From Streptomyces sp. DvalAA-43 (lineage in GTDB: Bacteria > Actinomycetota > Actinomycetes > Streptomycetales > Streptomycetaceae): 64,000 bases of DNA. The position numbers and the translations under genes were made by a program. The number at the start of each line of letters is the position of its first letter. The stretch's first letter is position 1. The notes under the pieces are model-generated. The model saw nothing but the letters and a program-made list of their open reading frames with translations. It was not told where the DNA came from and made no database searches. Shown here piece by piece: positions 24,667 to 32,574 of this stretch. The stretch is taken from NCBI RefSeq assembly GCF_900091725.1, contig NZ_FMBW01000030.1, forward strand, positions 248,001-312,000, written 5' to 3'.

Positions 24667-26967
24667 ATGGCCGCTTCGTCCTCGAAGCGCCGGCACAAGG
24701 TCCGCCGGCGGGCCGATATGTCGCTTCTGGGTGGCATACGTCCCCCCATCGCGGTGCTCTCCGCGCTCCTGCTCTCCCTGGCGGGCATCACCGCCCTCGG
24801 GCTGGGCAAGGCGAGCCAGGACTCCGTACCGAAGGCGGTGCTGACCTCTCAGCAGCACTTCGCCGAGGACGGCGCCGTCACGATGCGCGCCTCGATCGAC
24901 GAGAGCGTCACCGACCTGACCCGCACCGCGGGCCTCTTCAACGCGGGTGACCCGGCCACGCCCGACGCCGTACTCGACAAGATCGGCAGCGTCTACCAGA
25001 AGTGGACGGGCACCGCCGTGGTCGAGATCGAGTCCGGCCGGATGCTCGCCGCCCGCGGCGAGAACGTCCCCGTCACCGCCATCGACACCGGCAAGCTCGC
25101 CGAGAAGGACGGGCTCAGCCCGCGCATCGTGCGGCTCCAGAACGGCGAGAGCAGGCTGCTCGCCTTCGCCCTGCTGTCCTGGCCGGACCGGCCGCAGCAG
25201 TTGCTGATCGCCTCCAACAGCCTCCGCTTCCCCGGCGTCAGCCGCGGCCAGTTCCGCTCGATCGCCGTCGTCGACACCACGGGGCACATCCTCAGCCGCG
25301 ACGGCGTCCAGGAGCCGGAGCAGGTCAAGACCGACAAGCAGCGCGAGGACGCCAAGCGCTCCGCCAAGCAGCTGACCGCCTTCGCCAAGACGGCCGCGAC
25401 CAAGACCGCACAGCACCCGCTCAAGGCCAAGGAGCCCGGCTCCGGCGGCTTCCCCGGGGTCAGCGGCAGCCTGCGCGGCAACACCTTCCGCGGTGACCGC
25501 GCCGTCGCCGGGTACGCCGCGCTCGCCGGCCCGCAGCCCGGCGAAGGCACCGTCGCCACCTCCCTCGGGCTCACCGTCGTCGCCATGGTCGACGTCGCCG
25601 AGGACCCCACCCGCGTCGCGGGCCCCTTCTTCGGCCTGGTCTCCGCCGCCGCCCTGCTGCTCATCGGCGCACTCGCGGTGGCGCTGCTGCTCGGCACCGT
25701 GCAGCGGCCGCTCCTGAAGCTGTTCCTGGAGAGCCGGCGGCTGACCCGGGGCGATCTGACCCGCCCGGTCTCCGTCCCCAGATTCGGTGAGACGGCCCGC
25801 ATCGGGCGCGCCCTGGAGCGTCTGCGCCGCCAGCTCCTCGGCGAACCGGCCGATGCCGGGGCCGCCGCGTCCGACGCCGGGCGCCCGGGGCGCCGGAGCC
25901 GGCTCGGCAGCCGCGCGCTCATCGTCATCTGCGGCGTCCTCCTGCTGGCCTGGTCCGCACCGATGCTGCTGCTCTTCAACCGCGCCGACTCGACCGTGGC
26001 CGTACCCGAGCAGGTCGTCAGCGACCAGCGCGAGCGCACCCACACCATCTCCGACCGGGTCCGGCGCGCGCTCAACGAGGGCCACGCCGACCTGGTGTCC
26101 GTCGCCTCGCTGATCGGCAACCGCACCTCCCCCGACGACATGGAGAAGGTCCTGGAGCGCACCCGCATCGAGCACCAGCGCTACCGCTCGATCTACGTAC
26201 GCTCCGCCGACGGCACCGTCCAGGCCCGCTCCGGCGAGAAGCCGCACGCGCTGCCCGGCGGCTCCAAGGACAAGCCGCTCACCCAGCCCATCACCGTGCT
26301 GAACAAGTCCGGCAAGGAGCCCTCCGTCGCCGGGTACGCGGAGATCCCGGGCCGGAACGGCGCCATGGTGATCGGCGAGTTCCGGATCGACTTCATCAAC
26401 GGGCTGCTCAAGCGCCCCGGGCTCGGCCAGATCCGGGTGGTCGACAGCGAGCACCGGGTCATCGGCGGCAACTCCGGCTACCTCGCCTTCGACTCCCTGC
26501 CGAAGCGGCTGGACGAGCTGGTCTCCGGCACGAACCAGCGGGTCGGCATGAACGCCCCCGCGGGCTCGGTCGTCTACCGCGACGGCGACGGCGTGCAGAT
26601 CTCCGCCGCCTCGCCCTTCGCCGGTGGCGGCGCCGCGAAGCAGCTCCGCTGGACGGTGGTCAGCTGGCAGCCCGCCTCCGGCCTCGCCATCCCCGAGTAC
26701 AGCCTGCAGAACCGCACCGTGCTCGCCGGTCTGCTCGGCATCACCGCCGCCGTGGCCTGCCTCGGCTGGCTGTACATCGTCGTCGTACGTCCGCTGCGCG
26801 AACTGGCCGGTCAGGCCGAATCGCTGGCCGACGGCGACCGGCGCACCGTGCTCTTCCCGCACCACCACGACGAGGTCGGCGCGGTCACCCGCAGTCTGGA
26901 AATTGTCCGGCAGCAGCTCCAGGAGCAGCGCAAACGCGACAGCGCTCCCCTGGTCGGAAGGAACTGA
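24667..26967 (+). CDS. four-TM sensor-like membrane protein with two HAMP domains, no kinase
   Basis: A 766-residue protein. ATG 24667 follows AAGGGGAA. It has two modules of the same plan: a membrane helix (about 24-42), an extracytoplasmic domain of about 275 residues, a second helix (about 320-345) and a HAMP-like linker (LTRGDLTRPVSVPRFGETARIG). A third helix (about 418-440), another extracytoplasmic domain, a fourth helix (about 681-705) and a terminal HAMP (LRELAGQAESLADGD onwards) follow. There is no histidine kinase, GGDEF or phosphatase domain after the last HAMP. Seven bases before pgsB, it probably senses or organises polymer assembly. Confidence 0.8.
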   Translation: MAASSSKRRHKVRRRADMSLLGGIRPPIAVLSALLLSLAGITALGLGKASQDSVPKAVLTSQQHFAEDGAVTMRASIDESVTDLTRTAGLFNAGDPATPDAVLDKIGSVYQKWTGTAVVEIESGRMLAARGENVPVTAIDTGKLAEKDGLSPRIVRLQNGESRLLAFALLSWPDRPQQLLIASNSLRFPGVSRGQFRSIAVVDTTGHILSRDGVQEPEQVKTDKQREDAKRSAKQLTAFAKTAATKTAQHPLKAKEPGSGGFPGVSGSLRGNTFRGDRAVAGYAALAGPQPGEGTVATSLGLTVVAMVDVAEDPTRVAGPFFGLVSAAALLLIGALAVALLLGTVQRPLLKLFLESRRLTRGDLTRPVSVPRFGETARIGRALERLRRQLLGEPADAGAAASDAGRPGRRSRLGSRALIVICGVLLLAWSAPMLLLFNRADSTVAVPEQVVSDQRERTHTISDRVRRALNEGHADLVSVASLIGNRTSPDDMEKVLERTRIEHQRYRSIYVRSADGTVQARSGEKPHALPGGSKDKPLTQPITVLNKSGKEPSVAGYAEIPGRNGAMVIGEFRIDFINGLLKRPGLGQIRVVDSEHRVIGGNSGYLAFDSLPKRLDELVSGTNQRVGMNAPAGSVVYRDGDGVQISAASPFAGGGAAKQLRWTVVSWQPASGLAIPEYSLQNRTVLAGLLGITAAVACLGWLYIVVVRPLRELAGQAESLADGDRRTVLFPHHHDEVGAVTRSLEIVRQQLQEQRKRDSAPLVGRN

Positions 26968-26973
26968 ACGGCC

Positions 26974-28653
26974 GTGCTCTTCCTCTACGGCGTGCTCGTC
27001 GTGTGCTGTGTGATCCTCCTGGTCTCCGGCATCGTCGAACAGCGGCGCCACTTCACCAATCTGGAGCGCATACCCACCCGGGTGCTGATCAACGGCATCC
27101 GCGGCAAGAGCTCCATCACCCGCCTCTGCGCGGGCGCCCTGCGCGGCGGCGACCTGGTCACCGTGGCCAAGACGACCGGCACCGCGGCCCGCTTCATCCA
27201 CCCCGACGCCACCGAGGAGCCGGTCTACCGCAAGTTCGGCATCGCCAACGTCGTCGAGCAGATCGGCATCGTGCGGCGCGCGGCCTCCTACAACCCGGAC
27301 GCGCTGGTCATCGAGTGCATGGCGGTCATGCCGGCGCTCCAGGAGATCAACCAGTCCAAGCTGATCCGGTCGACGATCGGCGTGCTGTGCAACGTACGTG
27401 AGGACCACCTCGCCGAGATGGGCCCCACGCTCGACGACGTGGCCCGCTCGCTGTGCCGCTCCATGCCGGAGGGCGGCATCTGTGTCACCGCCGAGCAGGA
27501 CCGCTTCCACATCCTCCAGGAGGAGGCCGACGCCCGGGACTGCAAGCTGATCTACGCCGACCCGGAGACGGTGAGCGACGAGGAGCTGCGCGGCTTCAGC
27601 TGGTTCACCTTCAAGGAGAACGTGGCGATCGCGCTGACGGTCGCCGAGCTCCTCGGCGTGGACCGGGAGACCGCGCTCCAGGGCATGTACGACGCCCCGC
27701 CGGACCCGGGTGTCCTCTCGGTCGAGCGGTACCGCACCCACGACGACAAGCGGCTGCGCTTCGCCAACGTCTTCGCGGCGAACGACCCCGAGTCGACGCT
27801 GATGAACATCAACCAGCTGCTCGACCTCGGCGCGATCGAGCGCCCGCTGAACGTCGTGATCAACTGCCGCCCGGACCGGGTCGAGCGCAACGGCCAGATG
27901 GGGCAGATCATCCCCGATCTCCAGCCGGAGAAGGTGTTCGTGATCGGTCACCCGGCGAAGAGCGCCATCGACGCGATCCCCTCGGAGTGGCGCCACACCG
28001 CGGTCGACCTCGGCGGCGACAAGCGCGACCCCGAGGAGTTCATGAACGAGCTGCTCGGGCACCTCGGGCCGGAGTCCTCGCTGGTCGCGATCGGCAACAT
28101 CCACGGGCAGGGCGAACTGCTCCTGGAGCACCTCGCCGAACTGCCCGCCGACGAGACGCCGGACGAGATCCCGGACGGCCCGTCGGGCGGGGCGTCGACC
28201 GGTGCTCCCGCGCAGGCCACCTCGCAGGCGCCCGTACACACCGACGCCCCGGCCGGCAACCCGGCCGACGACGGCCCGGCCACCGCTGCCCTCCCGCTGG
28301 TCCCGGCCCAGCAGCAGCAGCCGCGGCACGACGAGACCCTGGCGCTCCCCCGCTACACCCCGCGCCTCGACCCGTACCAGCCCTACCCCGAGGCGTACGA
28401 GGCGCGGTACCAGCAGACCGCGCACCTGGCCGCCCCCGTGCAGCCGCAGTCACACCAGCAGCCTCACTCGCCCCAGCCCCAGCACGGGCACCCACAGCCG
28501 CAGGATCACCAGGCGCCCCCGCGGCAGCAGACCCCGCAGCACCAGAGTCCGGAAGACCCGGCCGAACCGCCCGCACCCCATGTCCGCGGCATGTTCGAGC
28601 CGGTCCGGCCGCCCGCCCCGGCCCAGCAGGAATACCCAGGAGAACCCCGTTGA
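26974..28653 (+). CDS. pgsB: PgsB/CapB poly-gamma-glutamate synthase with Pro/Gln-rich extension
   Basis: A 559-residue protein. One N-terminal membrane helix is followed by a Mur-ligase-like amide ligase core with the ATP-binding loop LINGIRGKSSITRL (about residues 38-51), then KTTGTAARFIHPD and NVREDHLAEMGP. PgsB activates glutamate carboxyl groups and extends the chain. The core ends near residue 395, matching the usual length. The remaining 165 residues are a low-complexity tail rich in Pro, Gln, His and Ala, absent from Bacillus PgsB. GTG start; its TGA overlaps the TTG of pgsC. Confidence 0.92.
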   Translation: MLFLYGVLVVCCVILLVSGIVEQRRHFTNLERIPTRVLINGIRGKSSITRLCAGALRGGDLVTVAKTTGTAARFIHPDATEEPVYRKFGIANVVEQIGIVRRAASYNPDALVIECMAVMPALQEINQSKLIRSTIGVLCNVREDHLAEMGPTLDDVARSLCRSMPEGGICVTAEQDRFHILQEEADARDCKLIYADPETVSDEELRGFSWFTFKENVAIALTVAELLGVDRETALQGMYDAPPDPGVLSVERYRTHDDKRLRFANVFAANDPESTLMNINQLLDLGAIERPLNVVINCRPDRVERNGQMGQIIPDLQPEKVFVIGHPAKSAIDAIPSEWRHTAVDLGGDKRDPEEFMNELLGHLGPESSLVAIGNIHGQGELLLEHLAELPADETPDEIPDGPSGGASTGAPAQATSQAPVHTDAPAGNPADDGPATAALPLVPAQQQQPRHDETLALPRYTPRLDPYQPYPEAYEARYQQTAHLAAPVQPQSHQQPHSPQPQHGHPQPQDHQAPPRQQTPQHQSPEDPAEPPAPHVRGMFEPVRPPAPAQQEYPGEPR

Positions 28654-29132
28654 TCCCCTCCGTCCTCACCCCTGAGATTGCCGCCATTGGCATCGCCCTG
28701 GGGCTGATGTTCTCGCTGGTCTGCTATCTGACGACCAACCTCTCCCCCGGCGGGATGATCACCCCGGGCTGGCTGGCGCTCACCCTCGTCGAGGACCTCC
28801 AGCGCGCGGCCATGGTGGTCGGCGTGACCGTTCTGACGTACGTGGCGGTGCTCGGCCTCCAGAAGGTCGTGATCCTCTACGGCAAGCGGCTGTTCTCCAC
28901 GGTCGTCCTCACCGGTGTCATCTTCCAGGCGACGCTGATGATCGTGCTGTCGATCGAGTTCCCGCTGATGTACACCAACCAGACCCTGGGCTTCATCGTC
29001 CCCGGCCTGATCGCGTACCAGCTCGTCCGCCAGCCCAAGGGCGCGACCCTGCTGGCGACCGGCTCGGTGACGCTCATGGCCTATGTCGTTCTCACCGCAG
29101 GCATCCTGCTCGGCGCGCTGCCGACCGTCTGA
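28650..29132 (+). CDS. pgsC: PgsC/CapC poly-gamma-glutamate biosynthesis membrane protein
   Basis: A 160-residue membrane protein with about five helices. The start is TTG 28650, overlapping the pgsB stop (TTGA) and preceded by AGGAGA. Family landmarks are IAIGIALGLMFSLVCYLTT, NLSPGGMITPGWLAL and, at the end, PGLIAYQLVRQPKG. PgsC forms the membrane part of the PgsBCA complex for polymer elongation and export. Translational coupling with pgsB argues for equimolar production. Confidence 0.9.
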   Translation: MIPSVLTPEIAAIGIALGLMFSLVCYLTTNLSPGGMITPGWLALTLVEDLQRAAMVVGVTVLTYVAVLGLQKVVILYGKRLFSTVVLTGVIFQATLMIVLSIEFPLMYTNQTLGFIVPGLIAYQLVRQPKGATLLATGSVTLMAYVVLTAGILLGALPTV

Positions 29133-29158
29133 CCCGACCCTCCGGAGCTGACTGACTC

Positions 29159-30235
29159 ATGAGTCCCAAGACCAAGCGCCGCCCCCGTCAGGCGCTGCAC
29201 GCCGTCACGGTGACCGCTCTGCTCGCGGGCAGCGCCTACCTCACCGTCGAGCTGCGCAAGGACGAACAGGCGAAGGCCCCCGCCGTGCAGGCCGTCACCG
29301 ACAACCCGGCGCTGAAGTCGTCGAACCTGAAGAGCGGCAAACAGCGCTGGGAGCGGCTGCGCAACCCGTCCCGCACCCTGCTGCGCGGCACCGACGGCGA
29401 GATCCTCGCCAGCTTCACCGACGGCGCCCGCACCGCCACCCTCACCGGCCCCAGCCGCACCTTCACCGAGCCCAGCACCACCGCGTCCAAGGTCGTCACC
29501 GAGGACTGGGTGCGGCTGATGCCGTACCAGTGGAAGAAGGGCTCCGAGAACGAGAAGTGGTTCAAGGACTGGTTCAAGGAGTTCTTCGGCAGCGAGGAGG
29601 ACGACCTCTTCGCCACCGCCTTCCAGTACGTCGCCGACGCCCCGGTCAAGAAGGACGACGAGGGGGTCTCCTACGCCGGTGACGCCAACTTCGGTCCGCT
29701 CAACCCGAACGGCAGCGAGGGCAACGACCTGCGGCTGGAGGAGTCCGACTTCTTCGACTACCTCGGCATCCCGTACACCTTCCGCAACGGCACGACGATG
29801 CAGCCCCGTACCGAGCGCGCCCGCTCCATGGACTGCTCGGGCTTCATCCGCACGGTGTTCGGCTACCGGGCCCGCTACCCGCTCATGGCCACCGACGCGT
29901 CCGGCGACGGCCTGCCGCGTACCGCCAACGGGATGGCCCGCTCGCACCGCGGCACGGACGTGATCGCCCTCAAGGGCATCACACCGGCCGACCGGCCGAA
30001 GAACATCGATGTGCTGCAACCCGGTGACCTGGTCTTCTTCAAGCTCGACCAGCGCACCAAGGAGCGTCTCGACCACGTCGGCATGTTCCTCGGGCACGAC
30101 ACCGACGGCCACAAGATCTTCATCTCCAGCCGCGAGGAAGCCAATGGCCCGACCATCGGCGACAAGGGCGGCACGTCCCGTCTCGACGGCAACGGCTACT
30201 ACGCGGCGACGCTGCGCAGCGCGAAGCGCCTGTAA
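29159..30235 (+). CDS. exported NlpC/P60-family enzyme of the capsule locus
   Basis: A 358-residue protein with an N-terminal signal or anchor (about residues 13-31). It has an SH3-like or regulatory middle region with many aromatic and charged residues (KWFKDWFKEFFGSEEDD), and a C-terminal NlpC/P60 domain. Catalytic Cys226 is in SMDCSGFI and His306 in LDHVGMFLG. NlpC/P60 enzymes cleave gamma-D-glutamyl bonds, so this one may cut poly-gamma-glutamate or attach or remodel it at the wall rather than act as an ordinary muropeptidase. It lies 26 bases after pgsC and the operon ends in a double hairpin. Confidence 0.85.
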   Translation: MSPKTKRRPRQALHAVTVTALLAGSAYLTVELRKDEQAKAPAVQAVTDNPALKSSNLKSGKQRWERLRNPSRTLLRGTDGEILASFTDGARTATLTGPSRTFTEPSTTASKVVTEDWVRLMPYQWKKGSENEKWFKDWFKEFFGSEEDDLFATAFQYVADAPVKKDDEGVSYAGDANFGPLNPNGSEGNDLRLEESDFFDYLGIPYTFRNGTTMQPRTERARSMDCSGFIRTVFGYRARYPLMATDASGDGLPRTANGMARSHRGTDVIALKGITPADRPKNIDVLQPGDLVFFKLDQRTKERLDHVGMFLGHDTDGHKIFISSREEANGPTIGDKGGTSRLDGNGYYAATLRSAKRL

Positions 30236-30240
30236 CACCG

Positions 30241-30304
30241 CTGACGGCGCCAACGCCGTCAGCACCGGTGCCGTTCGCTGCGGGACGCCCGCAGCGAACG
30301 GCAC
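30241..30304 (+). terminator. double hairpin terminator after the capsule locus
   Basis: First hairpin 30241-30262: CTGACGGCG, loop CCAA, CGCCGTCAG. Second hairpin 30268-30304: a perfect 17-bp stem starting GTGCCGTTCGC with a three-base loop. They separate the convergent NlpC/P60 and membrane-protein genes and could serve both strands. Confidence 0.8.
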
Positions 30305-30349
30305 CGGCACCGGCGAGCGACCCCGGCAGGCGACCCCGCCGGGGTGGCG

Positions 30350-32206
30350 TCAGCGCAGTTCCTCCGGGCACGGCGTGCCGGGTGACAGCTGGTACGGGGC
30401 GGCCAGCCGGTAGACACCCGGCCTCGGCGCGAGCAGTTCCGTCCACTCGTCGCCGTCCGCGTCCTCGTCGACCTTGAGCAGACAGCCGTTGTCGTTGACG
30501 AAGGTCCGTGGGGTGTCCTCGTCCGTGCGCCGCTTGGACTCCTCGGTCTCCTGCGGCCGCTCGACGCTCTTGCCCTCGGCGTCGACCAGGGCGAGCCAGC
30601 GCGAGTACGGGATGCGGATCAGGACGCGGCCCGGTGTCTTCACATGGATGGTCAGCTCGCCCGCGCCGGCCCGGTCCACCGTGGCCGGCGGATCGGCCAG
30701 CGGCACCGGGCCGTCCACCTCGAAGAGCCGCCAGTTGGCGTCGGACCACACCGGCTTCAGGTACGGCAGCCCCTCGTCGACGAGCTGCGCCTCCTGCACC
30801 GCGCCGTTGGAGTCCGGCGTCCCCTTGGGCAGCACCACGTAGTGCACCGCCCAGCGGTCGAGCCACTGGCGGTAGTTGGCGCTGTTCAGGGTGTCGTCGT
30901 AGAAGAGCGGATTGCGCTCCATGTCCGCCTGCCGGTTCCAGCCCCGGGCCAGGTTGACGTACGGCGCGAGCGCGGACGCCTCCCGGTGGCTGCTCGCGGG
31001 CACGACCTCGACCCTGCCCCGCTCGGCGCCGACCTGTTGCAGCTCATTGACGAGCGGGGCCAGCTCACGCGCCCAGGAGGCGGTGGGGGCGGTGCGGACG
31101 ATGTCGTCGACGCCCTTGAAACCGATCCAGAAGTTCAGCCCGGCGAACGCGATGACCAGCGCGTACCAGCGCCGGGAGCGCGGTGCGGTGTACGGCAGCG
31201 CGGCAAGGAGCACCACCCCGGCGAACAGCATCGCCATCCGGGTGATGTTCGAGCCGATCTGCGAGTCGATCACATAGGTCAGCAGCGTCCCGACGCCGTA
31301 CACGGCGGCCGCGGTGCGGACCGTCTTCCAGTCGCGCGGTACGAGGACGAAGACGAGGACCGCGAAGATGAACGGCAGCGAGAGCGTCGCGATGGACATG
31401 GGCTGCGTACCGGAGAACGGGAACAGCCAGGCGGACAGCGCCACCACCGCGACCGGGGCCAGCCCGATGGCGTACGCGCCGGGGCGCCGCTTGTTCAGGA
31501 ACAGCGCGGCGGCGACCACGCCCAGGAACAGCCCGGCCACGGGGCTGCTCGCCGTCGCGAGCCCGGCGAGCGGCGCGGCGACGGCCGCCTTCGCCCACCG
31601 CCTACGGGGGGCGCAGCGACAGCTGCTCCGGTGGAGCCGGTGCTCGCACCGGAGGTAGGGCCAGCAGAACACCGCGGCCGTCGCACCCACCGCGAACATC
31701 ATGCCGAGCCCGAACGTCACCCGCCCCGACAGCGCGTTGCACAGATACGCGAACGCCCCGGCGAGCGAGCAGGCCAGCGGATTACGGACGGCCCGGACCC
31801 GGACCAGGATCAACGCGGTCAGCGCCGCCGACACGGTCCCGGCGACCATCATCGTCGTACGCACCCCGAGCACCGACATCAGATACGGCGAGACGACGCT
31901 GTACGAGACGGGGTGCATGCCCCCGTACCAGGCGAGGTTGTACGCCGTACCGGGGTGCCGCCCGACGAACTCGGCCCAGGCGTCCTGGGCCGCGAGGTCG
32001 CCGCCGCTGTTCGCGAAGAAGAAGAACCAGAGCAGGTGGGTGAGGGCGGCCACGGCCGTCGTCAGCAGGACCGGGTGGCGGCGGCACCAGTCCTTGATCC
32101 CGGCCGGGGAGCCACCGGCCTCCGGCCCGGACCGGCGCCCGGTGTCCTGTTCGGAGTCCACGAGGCCCACGGCCGTCTCCGCCCGTCTCGGCTCAGCAGT
32201 GGTCAC
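30350..32206 (-). CDS. polytopic membrane protein with C-terminal extracytoplasmic domain
   Basis: A 618-residue protein with roughly ten to twelve hydrophobic helices in its first 380 residues. A soluble domain of about 240 residues follows. Early sequence (FFFFANSGGDLAAQDAW and GGMHPVSYSVVSPY) resembles GT-C or YfhO-like membrane proteins; similar proteins are often labelled MFS transporter. The soluble domain has PYSRWLALVDAEG and many aromatic residues typical of lipid-sugar enzymes' outer domains. GTG 32206 is chosen because CGGGGAGA lies upstream; an ATG ten codons earlier is possible. The substrate is unknown. Convergent with the capsule locus. Confidence 0.7.
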   Translation of the reverse strand: MTTAEPRRAETAVGLVDSEQDTGRRSGPEAGGSPAGIKDWCRRHPVLLTTAVAALTHLLWFFFFANSGGDLAAQDAWAEFVGRHPGTAYNLAWYGGMHPVSYSVVSPYLMSVLGVRTTMMVAGTVSAALTALILVRVRAVRNPLACSLAGAFAYLCNALSGRVTFGLGMMFAVGATAAVFCWPYLRCEHRLHRSSCRCAPRRRWAKAAVAAPLAGLATASSPVAGLFLGVVAAALFLNKRRPGAYAIGLAPVAVVALSAWLFPFSGTQPMSIATLSLPFIFAVLVFVLVPRDWKTVRTAAAVYGVGTLLTYVIDSQIGSNITRMAMLFAGVVLLAALPYTAPRSRRWYALVIAFAGLNFWIGFKGVDDIVRTAPTASWARELAPLVNELQQVGAERGRVEVVPASSHREASALAPYVNLARGWNRQADMERNPLFYDDTLNSANYRQWLDRWAVHYVVLPKGTPDSNGAVQEAQLVDEGLPYLKPVWSDANWRLFEVDGPVPLADPPATVDRAGAGELTIHVKTPGRVLIRIPYSRWLALVDAEGKSVERPQETEESKRRTDEDTPRTFVNDNGCLLKVDEDADGDEWTELLAPRPGVYRLAAPYQLSPGTPCPEELR

Positions 32207-32424
32207 TGCGAATCTCCCCGTCCCTACCCGGACCATTGTCGGAACCGACGGCGTACCGCGCGGGCCTCATGTGCCGGAAGACGCGCTCCAGGATCCACGC
32301 GTTGTCTCCGGGACGCTAGCACGCACCGTTTTACTGTCCGAAAATGCCCGTATGGAACGGGCGAATCTCCTGCGGACTGCCACACTCCACCAAGATCCTT
32401 TAGTCACACGATCAGGGAGTATTT

Positions 32425-32574
32425 ATGCGTACATGGCAAGCGCGTACGGCAACGCTCGCGGCCTCGATGGGCGTGATGGCGCTCGAAAACGCCTGTGCCA
32501 CGCAACGCTCGTCGCGTTGCGTGGCACAGGCCGTTCCAGGCGTCGAGCCGTCGCCCAACCGTTTGATCAGCTGA
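32425..32574 (+). CDS. possible 49-residue small protein
   Basis: ATG 32425 has GGGAG five bases upstream and opens a 49-codon frame, MRTWQARTATLAASMGVM onward, with a weak signal-like start and two cysteines. It runs through the hairpin at 32491-32531 and ends eight bases inside the convergent carboxypeptidase gene. The good ribosome-binding site is the main support; overlap with a terminator argues against it. Confidence 0.22.
   Translation: MRTWQARTATLAASMGVMALENACATQRSSRCVAQAVPGVEPSPNRLIS
32486..32531 (-). terminator. terminator of the D-Ala-D-Ala carboxypeptidase gene
   Basis: A perfect 17-bp stem, arms 32491-32507 and 32515-32531, loop of seven. On the minus strand the stem is followed by GTTTTC, so it is oriented for the carboxypeptidase gene. 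Confidence 0.8.

Noticed and set aside
24652-28425. A 1257-codon open frame on the minus strand under the HAMP and pgsB genes
   Set aside because: It is a mirror of high-GC coding on the plus strand: low-complexity Arg/Gly/Asp-rich translation and no motif, while the plus strand has recognisable HAMP and PgsB domains.
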